Source: Sphingomonadales bacterium EhC05 (lineage in GTDB: Bacteria; Pseudomonadota; Alphaproteobacteria; Sphingomonadales; Sphingomonadaceae). Taken from it: 64,000 bases of DNA. Below the pieces are notes generated by a model. It was not told where the DNA came from. It did no database searches and saw only the letters and a list, made by a program, of their open reading frames with translations. The stretch covers positions 82,162 through 146,161 of the forward strand of contig LXYP01000028.1 in NCBI GenBank assembly GCA_001650955.1, written 5' to 3'. The position numbers and the translations under genes were made by a program. Below are positions 14,817-22,899 of the stretch, one piece after another (position 1 is the stretch's first letter; every line of letters begins with the position of its first letter).

Positions 14817-17318
14817 GTGGCAGACCATGACCTGCCTCACATTGATATCTCCGCATTGGTTCGGCGCGGAGAATATAAATCACCGGGTAATAATGGCCGC
14901 GTGAATCCTCTTCAGCGGATCCGTGCAGATCATGGAAGGCGGATGGCGGAAGAGCTGCGAACTGCATTCGACCAAGCTGATCAGACACAATCTGCATTGG
15001 TGGAAGAAATCCCTGACCTGGAGGGTTCCGGGGGTATATATCTTGAGGTCGAATTGAACCGGCTAACCGGCGCAGAGATAATTGAACGAAAGACGGAAAA
15101 TACAAGACAAAGTGCTGAAAAGGTTTCGGAAGACGGCACACGGACCATTGCTCTTTTCGTTCCCGATGACGCGCGCGATGTACTTGAGAATATTATATCC
15201 GATTATACCGAAGGCGAGATAACCTCTAAAAGCGGCTCCCCACCCCTCGCCGGTCGTGTGGAACCCATTGAGCATATTCGTGAGGCCCGCCTGAGGACCT
15301 TTTGGCGTGATGATCAAGACGCACTACCCACCGAACCGCAGGAACAAATTTGGTGGGCGCTTTGGTGTTTTCCTGACAGTTTGGAAAAGGTTGTCGCCAC
15401 TGCAGGCACGCTCGGTCTCCAGCTAGGTACAAACGACACGTTTTTGCACTTTCCCGAAATAATTGTCGTCCCCGCTTATGGCCGAGTGAGCTCGATTGAA
15501 CTTCTGCTATTTGCGACTGGCGGTATTGCTGAACTGCGCAGAGCAACCGACAATCCTTTGGTGTTCACACAAGACCTAAAGGACGATATCCCGGCGTTTA
15601 TAGATGACTTAGCTGAAAGAGTTACATGGCCCCAAGCCGATGCTCCTGCTGTTTGTCTGCTTGATACCGGTGTGAACAGGGCCCATCCCTTGATTGAACC
15701 GGCCCTTTCAATCGATGATTTAATGTCGGTAAACGAGGCATGGGGCGGCGACGATCATGATGGCGGTCCCGGGCATGGAACCGGAATGGCTGGACTATCC
15801 CTACACGGCGACTTGGTTGCGCCGCTCGCTGATCAATCTAATCATATTCTCGCCCACAGAGTGGAATCGGTAAAAATATTACCGCCAAATGGGTTTCCTC
15901 CAAATGAGCCTCATTCTTACGGGCCAATTACATTGAGCGCTATTGCCAAAGCCGAGATACAAAACCCATTGAGAGACCGTGTTTTCTGTATGGCGGTGAC
16001 TAATGAAAACCGTTCCGGTGCTGAAAATAGCGCGTGGAGTGCATCAATTGATCAAGCTGCAGCGGGAGCGGAGCTGCAAGATCCCGATAACCTGTCACCC
16101 AAACGGTTGATTGTCGTTGCTGCTGGCAACATTCCCGACAATAGCAACGCGGCGGCCATATCTGATCATGACGCGTTCCCGATGCAAGATCCTTCGCAGG
16201 CTTGGAACGCTCTTGCGATTGGCGGTTTTACACAAAAAACCGCTATTGCTGAGCAGGGTTACGAAGATTGGACTCCGTCTGCTGCCGTAGGAGAGGCAAG
16301 TCCATATAGCCGCAACTCGATATTGTGGAATTCCAGTAAGTCAGCTTTCAAACCCGATCTGGTGTTTGAAACTGGCAATCGCGCAATTAGCCCATCGGGC
16401 CAAGAAGCGGTTGCGGGATTGGATTCAATATCACTTCTTACAACGTCTAAAGAGGTGGATACTAACCCACTGACGGGTTTTTGGGCGACAAGCGCGGCGA
16501 CCGCACAAGCAGCGAGAATGGCGGCGCAAATTAGTGCCGATCATCCAGATTATTGGCCAGAGACCGTTCGCGCGTTGATGGTTCACAGCGCCCGCTGGAC
16601 CCCGCCGATGCTTGAAGCCATTGATTTAGGTACAAGCAGGCGGGACAAGGCAGATAGCATACGGAGATTTGGATACGGCGTGCCCAATATAGTTCGCGCA
16701 TCCGCATCAGCTGCAGATGATCTTGCCTTGGTAGCGCAAAATACGATCCAGCCATTTAGAAAAGATAAGGGTATCAGATTTAACGAGGCGCACATTTACG
16801 AGCTCCCATGGCCGCGAGAAGTTTTGGAAGAGCTGGGTAATACGGCGGTTAAGCTCAAAGTTACTTTGTCCTATTTCATCGAACCAAATCCCAGTTTTGG
16901 TAGTGTGATTGACCCTGCCCGTTATCAATCATTCGGCCTCCGGTTTGACCTAAAGCGATCGCGTGAATCTTCGGCGGACTTCCATCGCAGAAACAATGCA
17001 GCGACGCAGGTTCCTGGCGGTGCAGCCGCGAGCACACCCGATAGCGGATGGCTTTTTGGAAAACAGCAAATATCCGCCGGATCGCTTCATTCCGATATAT
17101 GGGAAGGGGTTGCCGTGGAATTGGCTGCGCGAAACCAAATATACATACGTCCAATTAATGGATGGTGGCGAGAGAGAAAAGGATTGAAGCGGTTTGACGA
17201 TAAGGCGCGCTATGCCTTGATTGTGAGCCTTGAAACACCGGACGTGGAGATTGATCTCTACACACCGATTGAAGCAATGGTTCCAACATTAATTCCGGTC
17301 GGCATGGAGATCAGATAG
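14817..17318 (+). CDS. ietS: IetS-like subtilisin-family serine protease
   Basis: An 833-residue protein with an uncharacterised N-terminal region (1-270) and an S8 protease domain. The Asp motif CLLDTGVN is near 280, the His motif GHGTGMAGLSLHG near 320, and the Ser motif ATSAATAQAARMAA near 560, where the usual GTSxAxP is altered. The C-terminal 250 residues have no recognisable domain. There is no signal peptide, so it acts in the cytoplasm, unlike most subtilases. The start is a GTG at 14817, three bases after the ietA stop. Together with ietA it should form a toxin-antitoxin-like or abortive defence module. Confidence 0.82.
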   Translation: MADHDLPHIDISALVRRGEYKSPGNNGRVNPLQRIRADHGRRMAEELRTAFDQADQTQSALVEEIPDLEGSGGIYLEVELNRLTGAEIIERKTENTRQSAEKVSEDGTRTIALFVPDDARDVLENIISDYTEGEITSKSGSPPLAGRVEPIEHIREARLRTFWRDDQDALPTEPQEQIWWALWCFPDSLEKVVATAGTLGLQLGTNDTFLHFPEIIVVPAYGRVSSIELLLFATGGIAELRRATDNPLVFTQDLKDDIPAFIDDLAERVTWPQADAPAVCLLDTGVNRAHPLIEPALSIDDLMSVNEAWGGDDHDGGPGHGTGMAGLSLHGDLVAPLADQSNHILAHRVESVKILPPNGFPPNEPHSYGPITLSAIAKAEIQNPLRDRVFCMAVTNENRSGAENSAWSASIDQAAAGAELQDPDNLSPKRLIVVAAGNIPDNSNAAAISDHDAFPMQDPSQAWNALAIGGFTQKTAIAEQGYEDWTPSAAVGEASPYSRNSILWNSSKSAFKPDLVFETGNRAISPSGQEAVAGLDSISLLTTSKEVDTNPLTGFWATSAATAQAARMAAQISADHPDYWPETVRALMVHSARWTPPMLEAIDLGTSRRDKADSIRRFGYGVPNIVRASASAADDLALVAQNTIQPFRKDKGIRFNEAHIYELPWPREVLEELGNTAVKLKVTLSYFIEPNPSFGSVIDPARYQSFGLRFDLKRSRESSADFHRRNNAATQVPGGAAASTPDSGWLFGKQQISAGSLHSDIWEGVAVELAARNQIYIRPINGWWRERKGLKRFDDKARYALIVSLETPDVEIDLYTPIEAMVPTLIPVGMEIR

Positions 17319-17336
17319 CTCAACAATCAGAGCTAT
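17315..17336. terminator. Hairpin terminator at the ietS end, possibly bidirectional
   Basis: A perfect 7-bp stem ATAGCTC (17315-17321) / GAGCTAT (17330-17336) with an 8-base loop, followed by TTATGATTTTT. The ietS stop codon lies inside the left arm and the stop of the minus-strand fragment lies in the right arm. Confidence 0.5.
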
Positions 17337-17569
17337 TTATGATTTTTCATTTTAGCTTCTTTCCATTTTTGTACCTTATCAAGCCGCCCTGTTACATACT
17401 CAACCAATACCTCAATTTGCTCAATTGCTTCGAACAGGTTCTCTCGTGAAATTTCCACGACAGGCGCACCGATTATAGATTTACCATTCCTTAGATATTC
17501 AAGTTCCTGCTTGTTTGCGAAAAATGGTAGCGGATGTTTTTTGGTTGTACTCGTGTCATGTTGGAGCAA
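17333..17569 (-). pseudogene. Remnant of a small gene, 5' end lost at an IS481 scar
   Basis: The frame encodes about 75 residues ending in a helical, Lys-rich stretch (DKVQKWKEAKMKNHK). It has no proper start: the only initiation option is a TTG at 17569, where sequence related to an IS481 transposase begins on the other strand. The N-terminal part was probably removed by that insertion or its later deletion. No family is recognised. Convergent with ietS. Confidence 0.4.
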
Positions 17570-17805
17570 GAAAGACGAGAGGTTTCCGCCATGCTTATAT
17601 CAAACGCGGTACGCCTCAACTCAATGGCAAAGTTGAACGATCACATCGATCTGACCAACAAGAGTTTTACCAGCTGCTAAGCTACAAAGGTGACGCCGAT
17701 CTGGTGGCAAAACTCGATGAATGGGAGCGCTTCTACAACTTCCACAGACCGCATGGCGCCTTCAAAGGAAATACACCTTACGAAGCGCTCAGAGATAAGC
17801 TATAA
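17560..17805 (+). pseudogene. IS481-family transposase, C-terminal remnant
   Basis: The frame carries RHAYIKRGTPQLNGKVERSH, then DQQEFYQLL and ERFYNFHRPHGAF to TPYEALRDKL, the end of the integrase core (including the catalytic Glu in GKVERSH) of IS481-type transposases. The N-terminal two-thirds, including the DNG Asp motif, is missing on this strand. The left boundary is approximate. The element cannot be active. Confidence 0.8.
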
Positions 17806-17836
17806 TCACTGCCAGCGAATGTCTCGCCAGTCACCC

Positions 17837-17969
17837 TATGTTACATTGCGGGGTGCCGAGCTTGATTTAGGTATAGCGGATTGCGAGATCTTCGACATGG
17901 CCATTCCCTTGGTCTGAAACTCGTGACCGTTATCCGTTCTGATTTCATGAATGCGGATCTTTGGAATGC
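17837..17969 (-). pseudogene. Second IS481-family transposase remnant, opposite orientation
   Basis: Read on the minus strand from about 17969, the sequence gives IRIHEIRTDNGHEFQTK and, after a one-base frameshift, HVEDLAIRYT, a stop codon, then IKLGTPQ. This is the central DNG-Asp part of an IS481-type transposase. It stops at the residue (TPQ) where the plus-strand remnant at 17560-17805 continues into the end of the protein. It is broken by a frameshift and a stop and abuts the end of the protease gene at 17970. Confidence 0.6.
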
Positions 17970-18905
17970 TCATAACTCGATCCAATCTCCGGTTTTCGGA
18001 GAACAGGAAACAACTCGCATTGTCATCTCATGCTCCGAAGCAAATGCCTCTGCTTCATCTCGATCTTGCCCGATGAAACGGACATTATCTTTCTCATCGA
18101 TCGCGGCAAAAGCCCGATAACGACGCGAAGCAAATGGATCGATTGATCGGAAGGTTCGCTCACTCACATTCCAACCAGCAAAATGTGTGGCAGTAGAATC
18201 GGCCTCACCCAACCATCCTCGCGAGATTACGCCAATCACATTGCCAGCGGCGTTCAAAACGGGACCGCCGCTCATTCCGCTAGGCCATTCTGCGGCTACG
18301 CGAAAACGGGGCCAAGGCATTGTGGACGCCGGATCAGCCGGAATAACTTCCACTACTTCTCCGGCGCATTCATACAGATACTGCGAAAACGGTCTGTCGT
18401 CGCCAGCACCGTCCTTCGCAACGTCTAACCCCGGAAACCCGAATCCTGTGACGATATCGCCTGTCACGGGTGGTTCATCGCGAAGCGCCATTGGCAAACA
18501 GGGCATCGGTGAGCGCTCGTGAGATCTGGATATAGTGAGGCAAGCTAGCTCTGTCAGGTTTCTTATTATCGAAGCCTCATGGATTAGCGCCGGTGTTTGA
18601 TGGCCGCATTCAGCATAGAATCCCGATAATGGACGCCAAGCCTCCTTTGGAAGTGGAGCTCGACCAAGAGCTATTCCCTCAAGCTCTAAAGCCGCCATCC
18701 GAACATTATCTTTTAATTGCAGTTGACCATTTTTTGATAAGCTGAGCATATCTTCAATGACATGAAACGCGGTTGCGCAATTGCCCCAGGGGTCAATCCT
18801 AAATGTAGTGCCCAAGCCGAACGGGCGACCATCGGGCGCCTCAGGATCAAACTTGAAAATAGGTAAAATCATGGCCCTTTGGCGGGGATCTTGGTTGAGG
18901 ATCAT
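17970..18905 (-). CDS. Trypsin-like (S1 family) serine protease domain protein
   Basis: A 311-residue protein with a chymotrypsin-fold signature. The histidine motif is ATAFHVIED near 45-53. A TELACLTIS strand near 117 stands where S1/DegP-like proteases have DLAxL, so the usual Asp appears as Glu. The nucleophile motif is PSGMSGGPV near 225-233. There is no signal peptide and no PDZ domain, so it probably acts in the cytoplasm, as do trypsin-like proteins in several defence operons. It could start at the ATG at 18905 or at 18872, the latter with AAAGG ahead. The 3' end abuts an IS481 remnant, so the C-terminus may be altered. Confidence 0.65.
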   Translation of the reverse strand: MILNQDPRQRAMILPIFKFDPEAPDGRPFGLGTTFRIDPWGNCATAFHVIEDMLSLSKNGQLQLKDNVRMAALELEGIALGRAPLPKEAWRPLSGFYAECGHQTPALIHEASIIRNLTELACLTISRSHERSPMPCLPMALRDEPPVTGDIVTGFGFPGLDVAKDGAGDDRPFSQYLYECAGEVVEVIPADPASTMPWPRFRVAAEWPSGMSGGPVLNAAGNVIGVISRGWLGEADSTATHFAGWNVSERTFRSIDPFASRRYRAFAAIDEKDNVRFIGQDRDEAEAFASEHEMTMRVVSCSPKTGDWIEL

Positions 18906-18990
18906 TCTCTTTTCAATTCGTCGTTTCGCGCCGGCCTCCGAATGAGATCAAAATATCGCTCTCAAAAAGACTTCCAAGCGGAAAGCGATA

Positions 18991-19302
18991 CTACAAACGA
19001 TCCTTTACATGGTGGAGCATATCCATTGATCCGTGCAATATAGCTAAAATGATGGAGCGATCATCGGGCATAAAGAAGATATAATGCTCTTGGCAACGCA
19101 TAACTTCCACTCCCAACGGTAACCCTTCTGTTGCTTTTGAACGGACTCCACAGTCCCCAATTTTCTCGCAACACGCTACTAGATTGTCAAAATAGGAATC
19201 GGCTTTTTTGATTCCCCAGCGATCAAAACTGTATCGCCAGATTTCGGCTAAATCCTCTTCGACCGCTAATGTAAGATCGACATTTTGGCCCTTGAAACTC
19301 AA
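18991..19302 (-). CDS. ParE/RelE-family toxin
   Basis: A 103-residue protein with the ParE fold layout. An N-terminal helix (EEDLAEIWRYSFDRWG) is followed by ADSYFDNLVACCEKI and the C-terminal beta strands EVMRCQEHYIFFMPDDRSIILAILHGSMDM, where the IILAILH strand is typical. ParE toxins poison DNA gyrase; RelE toxins cleave mRNA at the ribosome, and sequence alone favours ParE. It follows its antitoxin with a four-base overlap. Confidence 0.85.
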   Translation of the reverse strand: MSFKGQNVDLTLAVEEDLAEIWRYSFDRWGIKKADSYFDNLVACCEKIGDCGVRSKATEGLPLGVEVMRCQEHYIFFMPDDRSIILAILHGSMDMLHHVKDRL

Positions 19303-19559
19303 AGGTCGACACGCTTCTTTGCTTTGTCTCGGATCTCATCAAATGAAAGAGTCGAGAAATCCCCAGAGGCGGCCTGGTCCATCCTCGTTTCCAAAAACGC
19401 ACAAAGTTTCGCGAACGTTTCTTGTGTGTCAGCTTTAGAGGAAATTTCTGGAAGAGTGCGATCAAGTACATAATCCTTGATGCTAAGACCGCTCAGAGCT
19501 GCAATAGCCTTCAATTTTCGATGTTCGTCGTCGGTTATTTCGATGGAAAGTCTTGCCAT
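19299..19559 (-). CDS. ParD-like ribbon-helix-helix antitoxin
   Basis: An 86-residue protein with an N-terminal ribbon-helix-helix: MARLSIEITDDEHRKLKAIA, then ALSGLSIKDYVLDRTL. A disordered-looking acidic C-terminal part should wrap the toxin. It is first in the two-gene operon and overlaps the toxin gene by four bases. It is expected to repress its own promoter in the region 19560-19737. Confidence 0.82.
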   Translation of the reverse strand: MARLSIEITDDEHRKLKAIAALSGLSIKDYVLDRTLPEISSKADTQETFAKLCAFLETRMDQAASGDFSTLSFDEIRDKAKKRVDL

Positions 19560-19737
19560 TTTTCTCGGGTATCACAAGAATTGTAACAAAACAACATTTA
19601 TACAAAAACATCAAGATTGTTATTTTAGAACGTAACATTGCCCGTCGTCAAGCAATCCAACCTTTCAGGCTGGTTGCGTCTTTTGTCATCTGGATCCAGT
19701 TCACGAAGTGGGTCCGCTTTCAGATAATGTTTCGGTT

Positions 19738-20016
19738 TTAACGGTTGAAACGGTAGGCCACGCCTATCCTCTTCTTTGCAGTCGAGCGGCGGCGTAGCAA
19801 AGCGTCTACAAATTTGCTCGCTGCCTTATTGTCGCCAAAAGATCGTCTTCTCCCCTGCCCCTTGGTGCCTCTGCGGCCCCAATGATAATCAACCACTACC
19901 GCGCCGAAAAGGTCAATCGCTGCATATATCTCATATTCGCGCTCTATGTTCCGACTGATATCAATTGCAGCGAGACACATATGTCTGTCAATTGATACAC
20001 TGTGATGTTGGCTCAT
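19738..20016 (-). CDS. WGR-domain protein
   Basis: A 92-residue single-domain protein with YHWGRRGTKGQ at about 44-54 followed by RSFGDNKAASKFVDALLRRR, the WGR nucleic-acid-binding domain also found in PARP-type enzymes. Standalone WGR proteins are common on alphaproteobacterial plasmids; their role is not settled. Start ATG at 20016. It is not obviously in an operon. Confidence 0.8.
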   Translation of the reverse strand: MSQHHSVSIDRHMCLAAIDISRNIEREYEIYAAIDLFGAVVVDYHWGRRGTKGQGRRRSFGDNKAASKFVDALLRRRSTAKKRIGVAYRFNR

Positions 20017-20165
20017 AGTAAAGGATTACATCAATGGGTACCGGCTATTCCAACGGATATTTCGAATCAATAATCTGGTGGTGATTCAGTCAATCGATAA
20101 TTAGACCTGCGCTTAAAAGATAACCACTAGCATCAAAACGGCGCTGTTTAGCATTTCCTCTTGGT

Positions 20166-20183
20166 AGTAAACCGACCAGATTA
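20166..20183. repeat. 18-base motif shared with the tra operon upstream region (copy 1)
   Basis: AGTAAACCGACCAGATTA, identical to 43435-43452. Here its inner part pairs with CTGGTTGGT to form a hairpin. The two copies lie at either end of the tra operon. Confidence 0.7.
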
Positions 20184-20298
20184 CAGCTGGTTGGTTATTT
20201 GATTTTCTCGATCATCCCCCATCTGCCTAGTTAAAGATTACGGAGGTATCGGTCATTTTCTGATAAGTACCCAAAAGCAAATACCAATGATAAAATTA

Positions 20299-20373
20299 GC
20301 AACTGTATCGCTAACGCGCTGTATCGGTCCGACCAATCGTGAACAGATCAACCCGCAGGAGAGATACAGTTGC
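20299..20373. repeat. Separated 11-bp inverted repeat
   Basis: GCAACTGTATC (20299-20309) and its exact complement GATACAGTTGC (20363-20373), extendable to about 15 bp with one mismatch, 53 bases apart. It may form a stem in single-stranded DNA or RNA, or be a paired protein site. Confidence 0.55.
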
Positions 20374-20656
20374 TAGATAACTGGATTGAGGATATAGAGT
20401 CACATCAGTCCAGAATCGGCAAAATAAACTCAGCAATTACTACCGCCGCGATCATGATCGCCTCCATTTTTTAAAGGTGCTTTTTCAATTTTCCGGCTTC
20501 ATGCGCGCGCGGACTGTTCCAGCTTTCCCCTCATAACTAAGATCAAATTCGGCGCTGCTGCAATCGGCTCACCCAATGACCGTGCTTCTTTCCCCATGAA
20601 CGCTATGGTCAGAATATTTTTCTGAGTGCTGCGCAAAATCAAACGTCGCTGCAGGA

Positions 20657-20941
20657 TTATAAGACGGTTTTTTCAGCGACAGTTCGAAGATGCATATCGC
20701 CTCGAACTTTCCTATGTGCTTCGCTATATGCTCGATCATATATGGCAAGGGCATCGCGCCAGAAATCTGCCATCTCTGTAGCACCAAAGGAATCCAAAGC
20801 ATGAATATGAGCTGTAATGAAGTCCGGTGTACCTAGCCCATGCCGCTCAATAAAGCCCAGCATGTTGCGGACAAAGGCGGCTTCCTCCTCCGGGTCCATT
20901 GTAGGTTTCTCAAATGAATTGTCACCCGTCTTGTTAGTCAC
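20657..20941 (-). CDS. Small hypothetical protein, DUF6961-like
   Basis: A 94-residue protein starting at a GTG at 20941. The core FVRNMLGFIERHGLGTPDFI and the segment MADFWRDALAIYDRAY resemble the small plasmid/phage proteins annotated DUF6961, which have a helical VExxHG...I...FWxxI pattern. Role unknown; such proteins are frequent on sphingomonad replicons. No operon partner. Confidence 0.5.
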   Translation of the reverse strand: MTNKTGDNSFEKPTMDPEEEAAFVRNMLGFIERHGLGTPDFITAHIHALDSFGATEMADFWRDALAIYDRAYSEAHRKVRGDMHLRTVAEKTVL

Positions 20942-21175
20942 GCGTCTTCCAGTCTCTCCTGACCAACAGGAATGATAAGCGGCGCTTAGTTCCGTGGTTT
21001 TGTGTTCATTCTCATTATTTTATTAAAACGCGATGAATCTTTCCATCGGAGTTGCTGACCTCTCTATTGAATCGGCCAGAAATCTTCATTCCCATAACCG
21101 GCAAGAATTTGCTACTGATTTGGGTAACAAGATGTAAAAAAATGTCTCGCCGTCAGGATGCTGCCGCAATCTTGC

Positions 21176-22054
21176 TCAGTTTGAACTACCCTCGTAGGCC
21201 ATGAAGATCATTTGCGTTTGCCGAAAAGACATCGGCTTCTCGGCTTTGCCTAGCGAAATCGGCGCACCTGACCAGCTTCTTAGAATCTTACGCACATAGT
21301 CCTGCGTTTCGGCAATGCGGGGAACCTTCCAGCGGCGCTCGACCCGGCCTGGGCCTGCGTTGTAAGCAGCCAAAGCCAGATCATAACGGCCAAAGCGATC
21401 AACCTGCTGCTTCAAATAGCGCGCGCCGCCTCGTAAGTTATCGATTGATGAATGAGGATTTACTCCCAAATCCTTGGCAGTACCGGGCATGAGCTGCGCG
21501 AGACCTATAGCGCCAGCGTGCGACCGTGCCCCTGCGTGATATCTGCTCTCTTGCATGATGACAGCATCAAACAGCCCGACCGGCAGACCAGCCTCACAAG
21601 CAATCTTGTGAACAAGAGGGTAAAGCTCGCGGCGGCGCTGCTCAGCTACTTTACTAAATCCTACACTCGGTTGATAAACAGGCAACGCACAATCAGCAGA
21701 GGTGGGACCGGCAACGGCAGGCACATAAGGGTTGGAAGAAACTGCATGAATAACAAATGGATTACCCATTGATGCTGCATTGGCCGGATTAAATTCCGAG
21801 AAGGATTGAGTCGGCGGCACATAGGCCGTGTCTGCCGAAGCACCGGTGAACTGCCGGGCCATCATTCGCGTTAAAGCATCAACGTCAATTGATCCTTCAG
21901 AATAGTCAGAAGAGATTGATTCAACAGGCGTCGGGTCGCTTGGCGCAGAAACGAAATCAAGTAATACCACGGTCCTTTTCGGCATTGCCAACGCGCTACT
22001 GGACGCCAACAGCGATACGGCAGCTAGTCCTATAAGAATTTTGTTCTGTGCCAT
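21176..22054 (-). CDS. VirB1-like lytic transglycosylase (SLT domain)
   Basis: The signal peptide ends near residue 23 (ASSSALA). The C-terminal SLT domain has the catalytic Glu in AVIMQESRYHAGA, followed by GAIGLAQLMPGTAKDLGV and ALAAYNAGPG near residues 195-255. It opens gaps in peptidoglycan for assembly of the transfer apparatus. The ATG at 22054, preceded by GGAAGGAACG, is chosen over an in-frame start 63 bases upstream. It is the last gene of the tra transcription unit. Confidence 0.9.
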   Translation of the reverse strand: MAQNKILIGLAAVSLLASSSALAMPKRTVVLLDFVSAPSDPTPVESISSDYSEGSIDVDALTRMMARQFTGASADTAYVPPTQSFSEFNPANAASMGNPFVIHAVSSNPYVPAVAGPTSADCALPVYQPSVGFSKVAEQRRRELYPLVHKIACEAGLPVGLFDAVIMQESRYHAGARSHAGAIGLAQLMPGTAKDLGVNPHSSIDNLRGGARYLKQQVDRFGRYDLALAAYNAGPGRVERRWKVPRIAETQDYVRKILRSWSGAPISLGKAEKPMSFRQTQMIFMAYEGSSN

Positions 22055-22082
22055 CTGGCGTTCCTTCCGTTTTGAAAAATTA

Positions 22083-22601
22083 TCATATGCCGAGAACCGG
22101 CTTGAGAGCAGCTGCAACCGATGCTCGGGTTGGGCTCATCTTGGCGGTCAGGCGTATTGTAGGATAACCACCAGCAGCAGTAATTTTGTCCCGCTCCCGA
22201 TCCTTTGCTTCGTTGTGTGTACGATCGTCCAACTCGACGAGAACGATAATCTTCCCGCTAGCCCTGTCCTGAAGAACAAAATCGACAACCTTCTGACCGT
22301 ACCGACGGTGGGTCCAGAGCCTCTCTTTTGAGGAAAGCCCATTGGCCGGAGCAATCAATGCGCTCATTGCAACTTGGCAATGAACACGAACCTTTGGAAA
22401 AAGCTCTTCGATATAAAGGAGTGTCTGCCCCTCAACGCGAGTAACGAAATTCTTACGGCGTACCAGAAGCCGCTTTTCGAACAAACCAGCGGCATTTGTG
22501 CCGCCACCAATTCCTGCCATAACCAATTTGAACAAAACAATACCGCCGCCAAGGATCAAAATCCATGGCAGCATACTGGCGATGCTCGAACCGACACTCA
22601 T
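22083..22601 (-). CDS. Membrane-anchored DUF2726 nuclease-fold protein
   Basis: A 172-residue protein starting at the ATG at 22601. One membrane helix (about 12-32) precedes a DUF2726 domain: LLYIEELFP, then RRYGQKVVDFVLQDR and IVLVELDDRTHN, which places the D and E-x-D residues of a restriction-endonuclease-like fold. It lies between traG and the transglycosylase with short spacing, so it belongs to the tra operon. Proteins with DUF2726 recur in conjugation loci; function unproven. Confidence 0.75.
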   Translation of the reverse strand: MSVGSSIASMLPWILILGGGIVLFKLVMAGIGGGTNAAGLFEKRLLVRRKNFVTRVEGQTLLYIEELFPKVRVHCQVAMSALIAPANGLSSKERLWTHRRYGQKVVDFVLQDRASGKIIVLVELDDRTHNEAKDRERDKITAAGGYPTIRLTAKMSPTRASVAAALKPVLGI

Positions 22602-22705
22602 GCCGTTATCATCCGCAATTGGCCTTGCAGGCCATTGTGGACCGCCGTGCAAGGCTCATTTGCGTTTCCGTCTAATTTGGTGTAATTTATAGACGGAGAA
22701 AAGAA

Positions 22706-22885
22706 ATGAGCCTTCCCATCAATCAAAACTCTGGCAACCCAGCGAATCCTAGCGGTCAAGTTGCTAGAAATATGCGCGACGATGTCACGAAACGTAGTGG
22801 TACTCCGACCACCAGCGACTGGATTATTACATGGTCTATCCTGGGCATGTTTGGCGCGGGAATAATTGCGACCCTTCTGAAATAA
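22706..22885 (+). CDS. 59-residue single-helix membrane protein opposing the tra operon
   Basis: Starts at an ATG at 22706 behind GGAGAAAAG. A polar N-terminus of about 37 residues is followed by one hydrophobic helix (WIITWSILGMFGAGIIATLL) ending at the C-terminus, a tail-anchored layout. It is convergent with traG, whose stop lies 14 bases away, and is the only plus-strand gene inside the tra region. No family is recognised. Independent expression, entry exclusion or regulation are possible; none is shown. Confidence 0.55.
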   Translation: MSLPINQNSGNPANPSGQVARNMRDDVTKRSGTPTTSDWIITWSILGMFGAGIIATLLK

Positions 22886-22899
22886 TATTTTTAGTCTAT

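Larger units (their letters stand above)
20017..20656. other. 640-base non-coding stretch with repeats
   Basis: No credible gene longer than 40 codons. A TTG-initiated frame at 20370-20474 (34 residues, hydrophobic C-terminus, GGAGA ahead) is possible but weak. The region holds a hairpin made by ACCGACCAG (20171-20179) with CTGGTTGGT shortly after, an 18-base motif shared with the tra promoter region, and a separated inverted repeat at 20299/20363. Confidence 0.5.
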
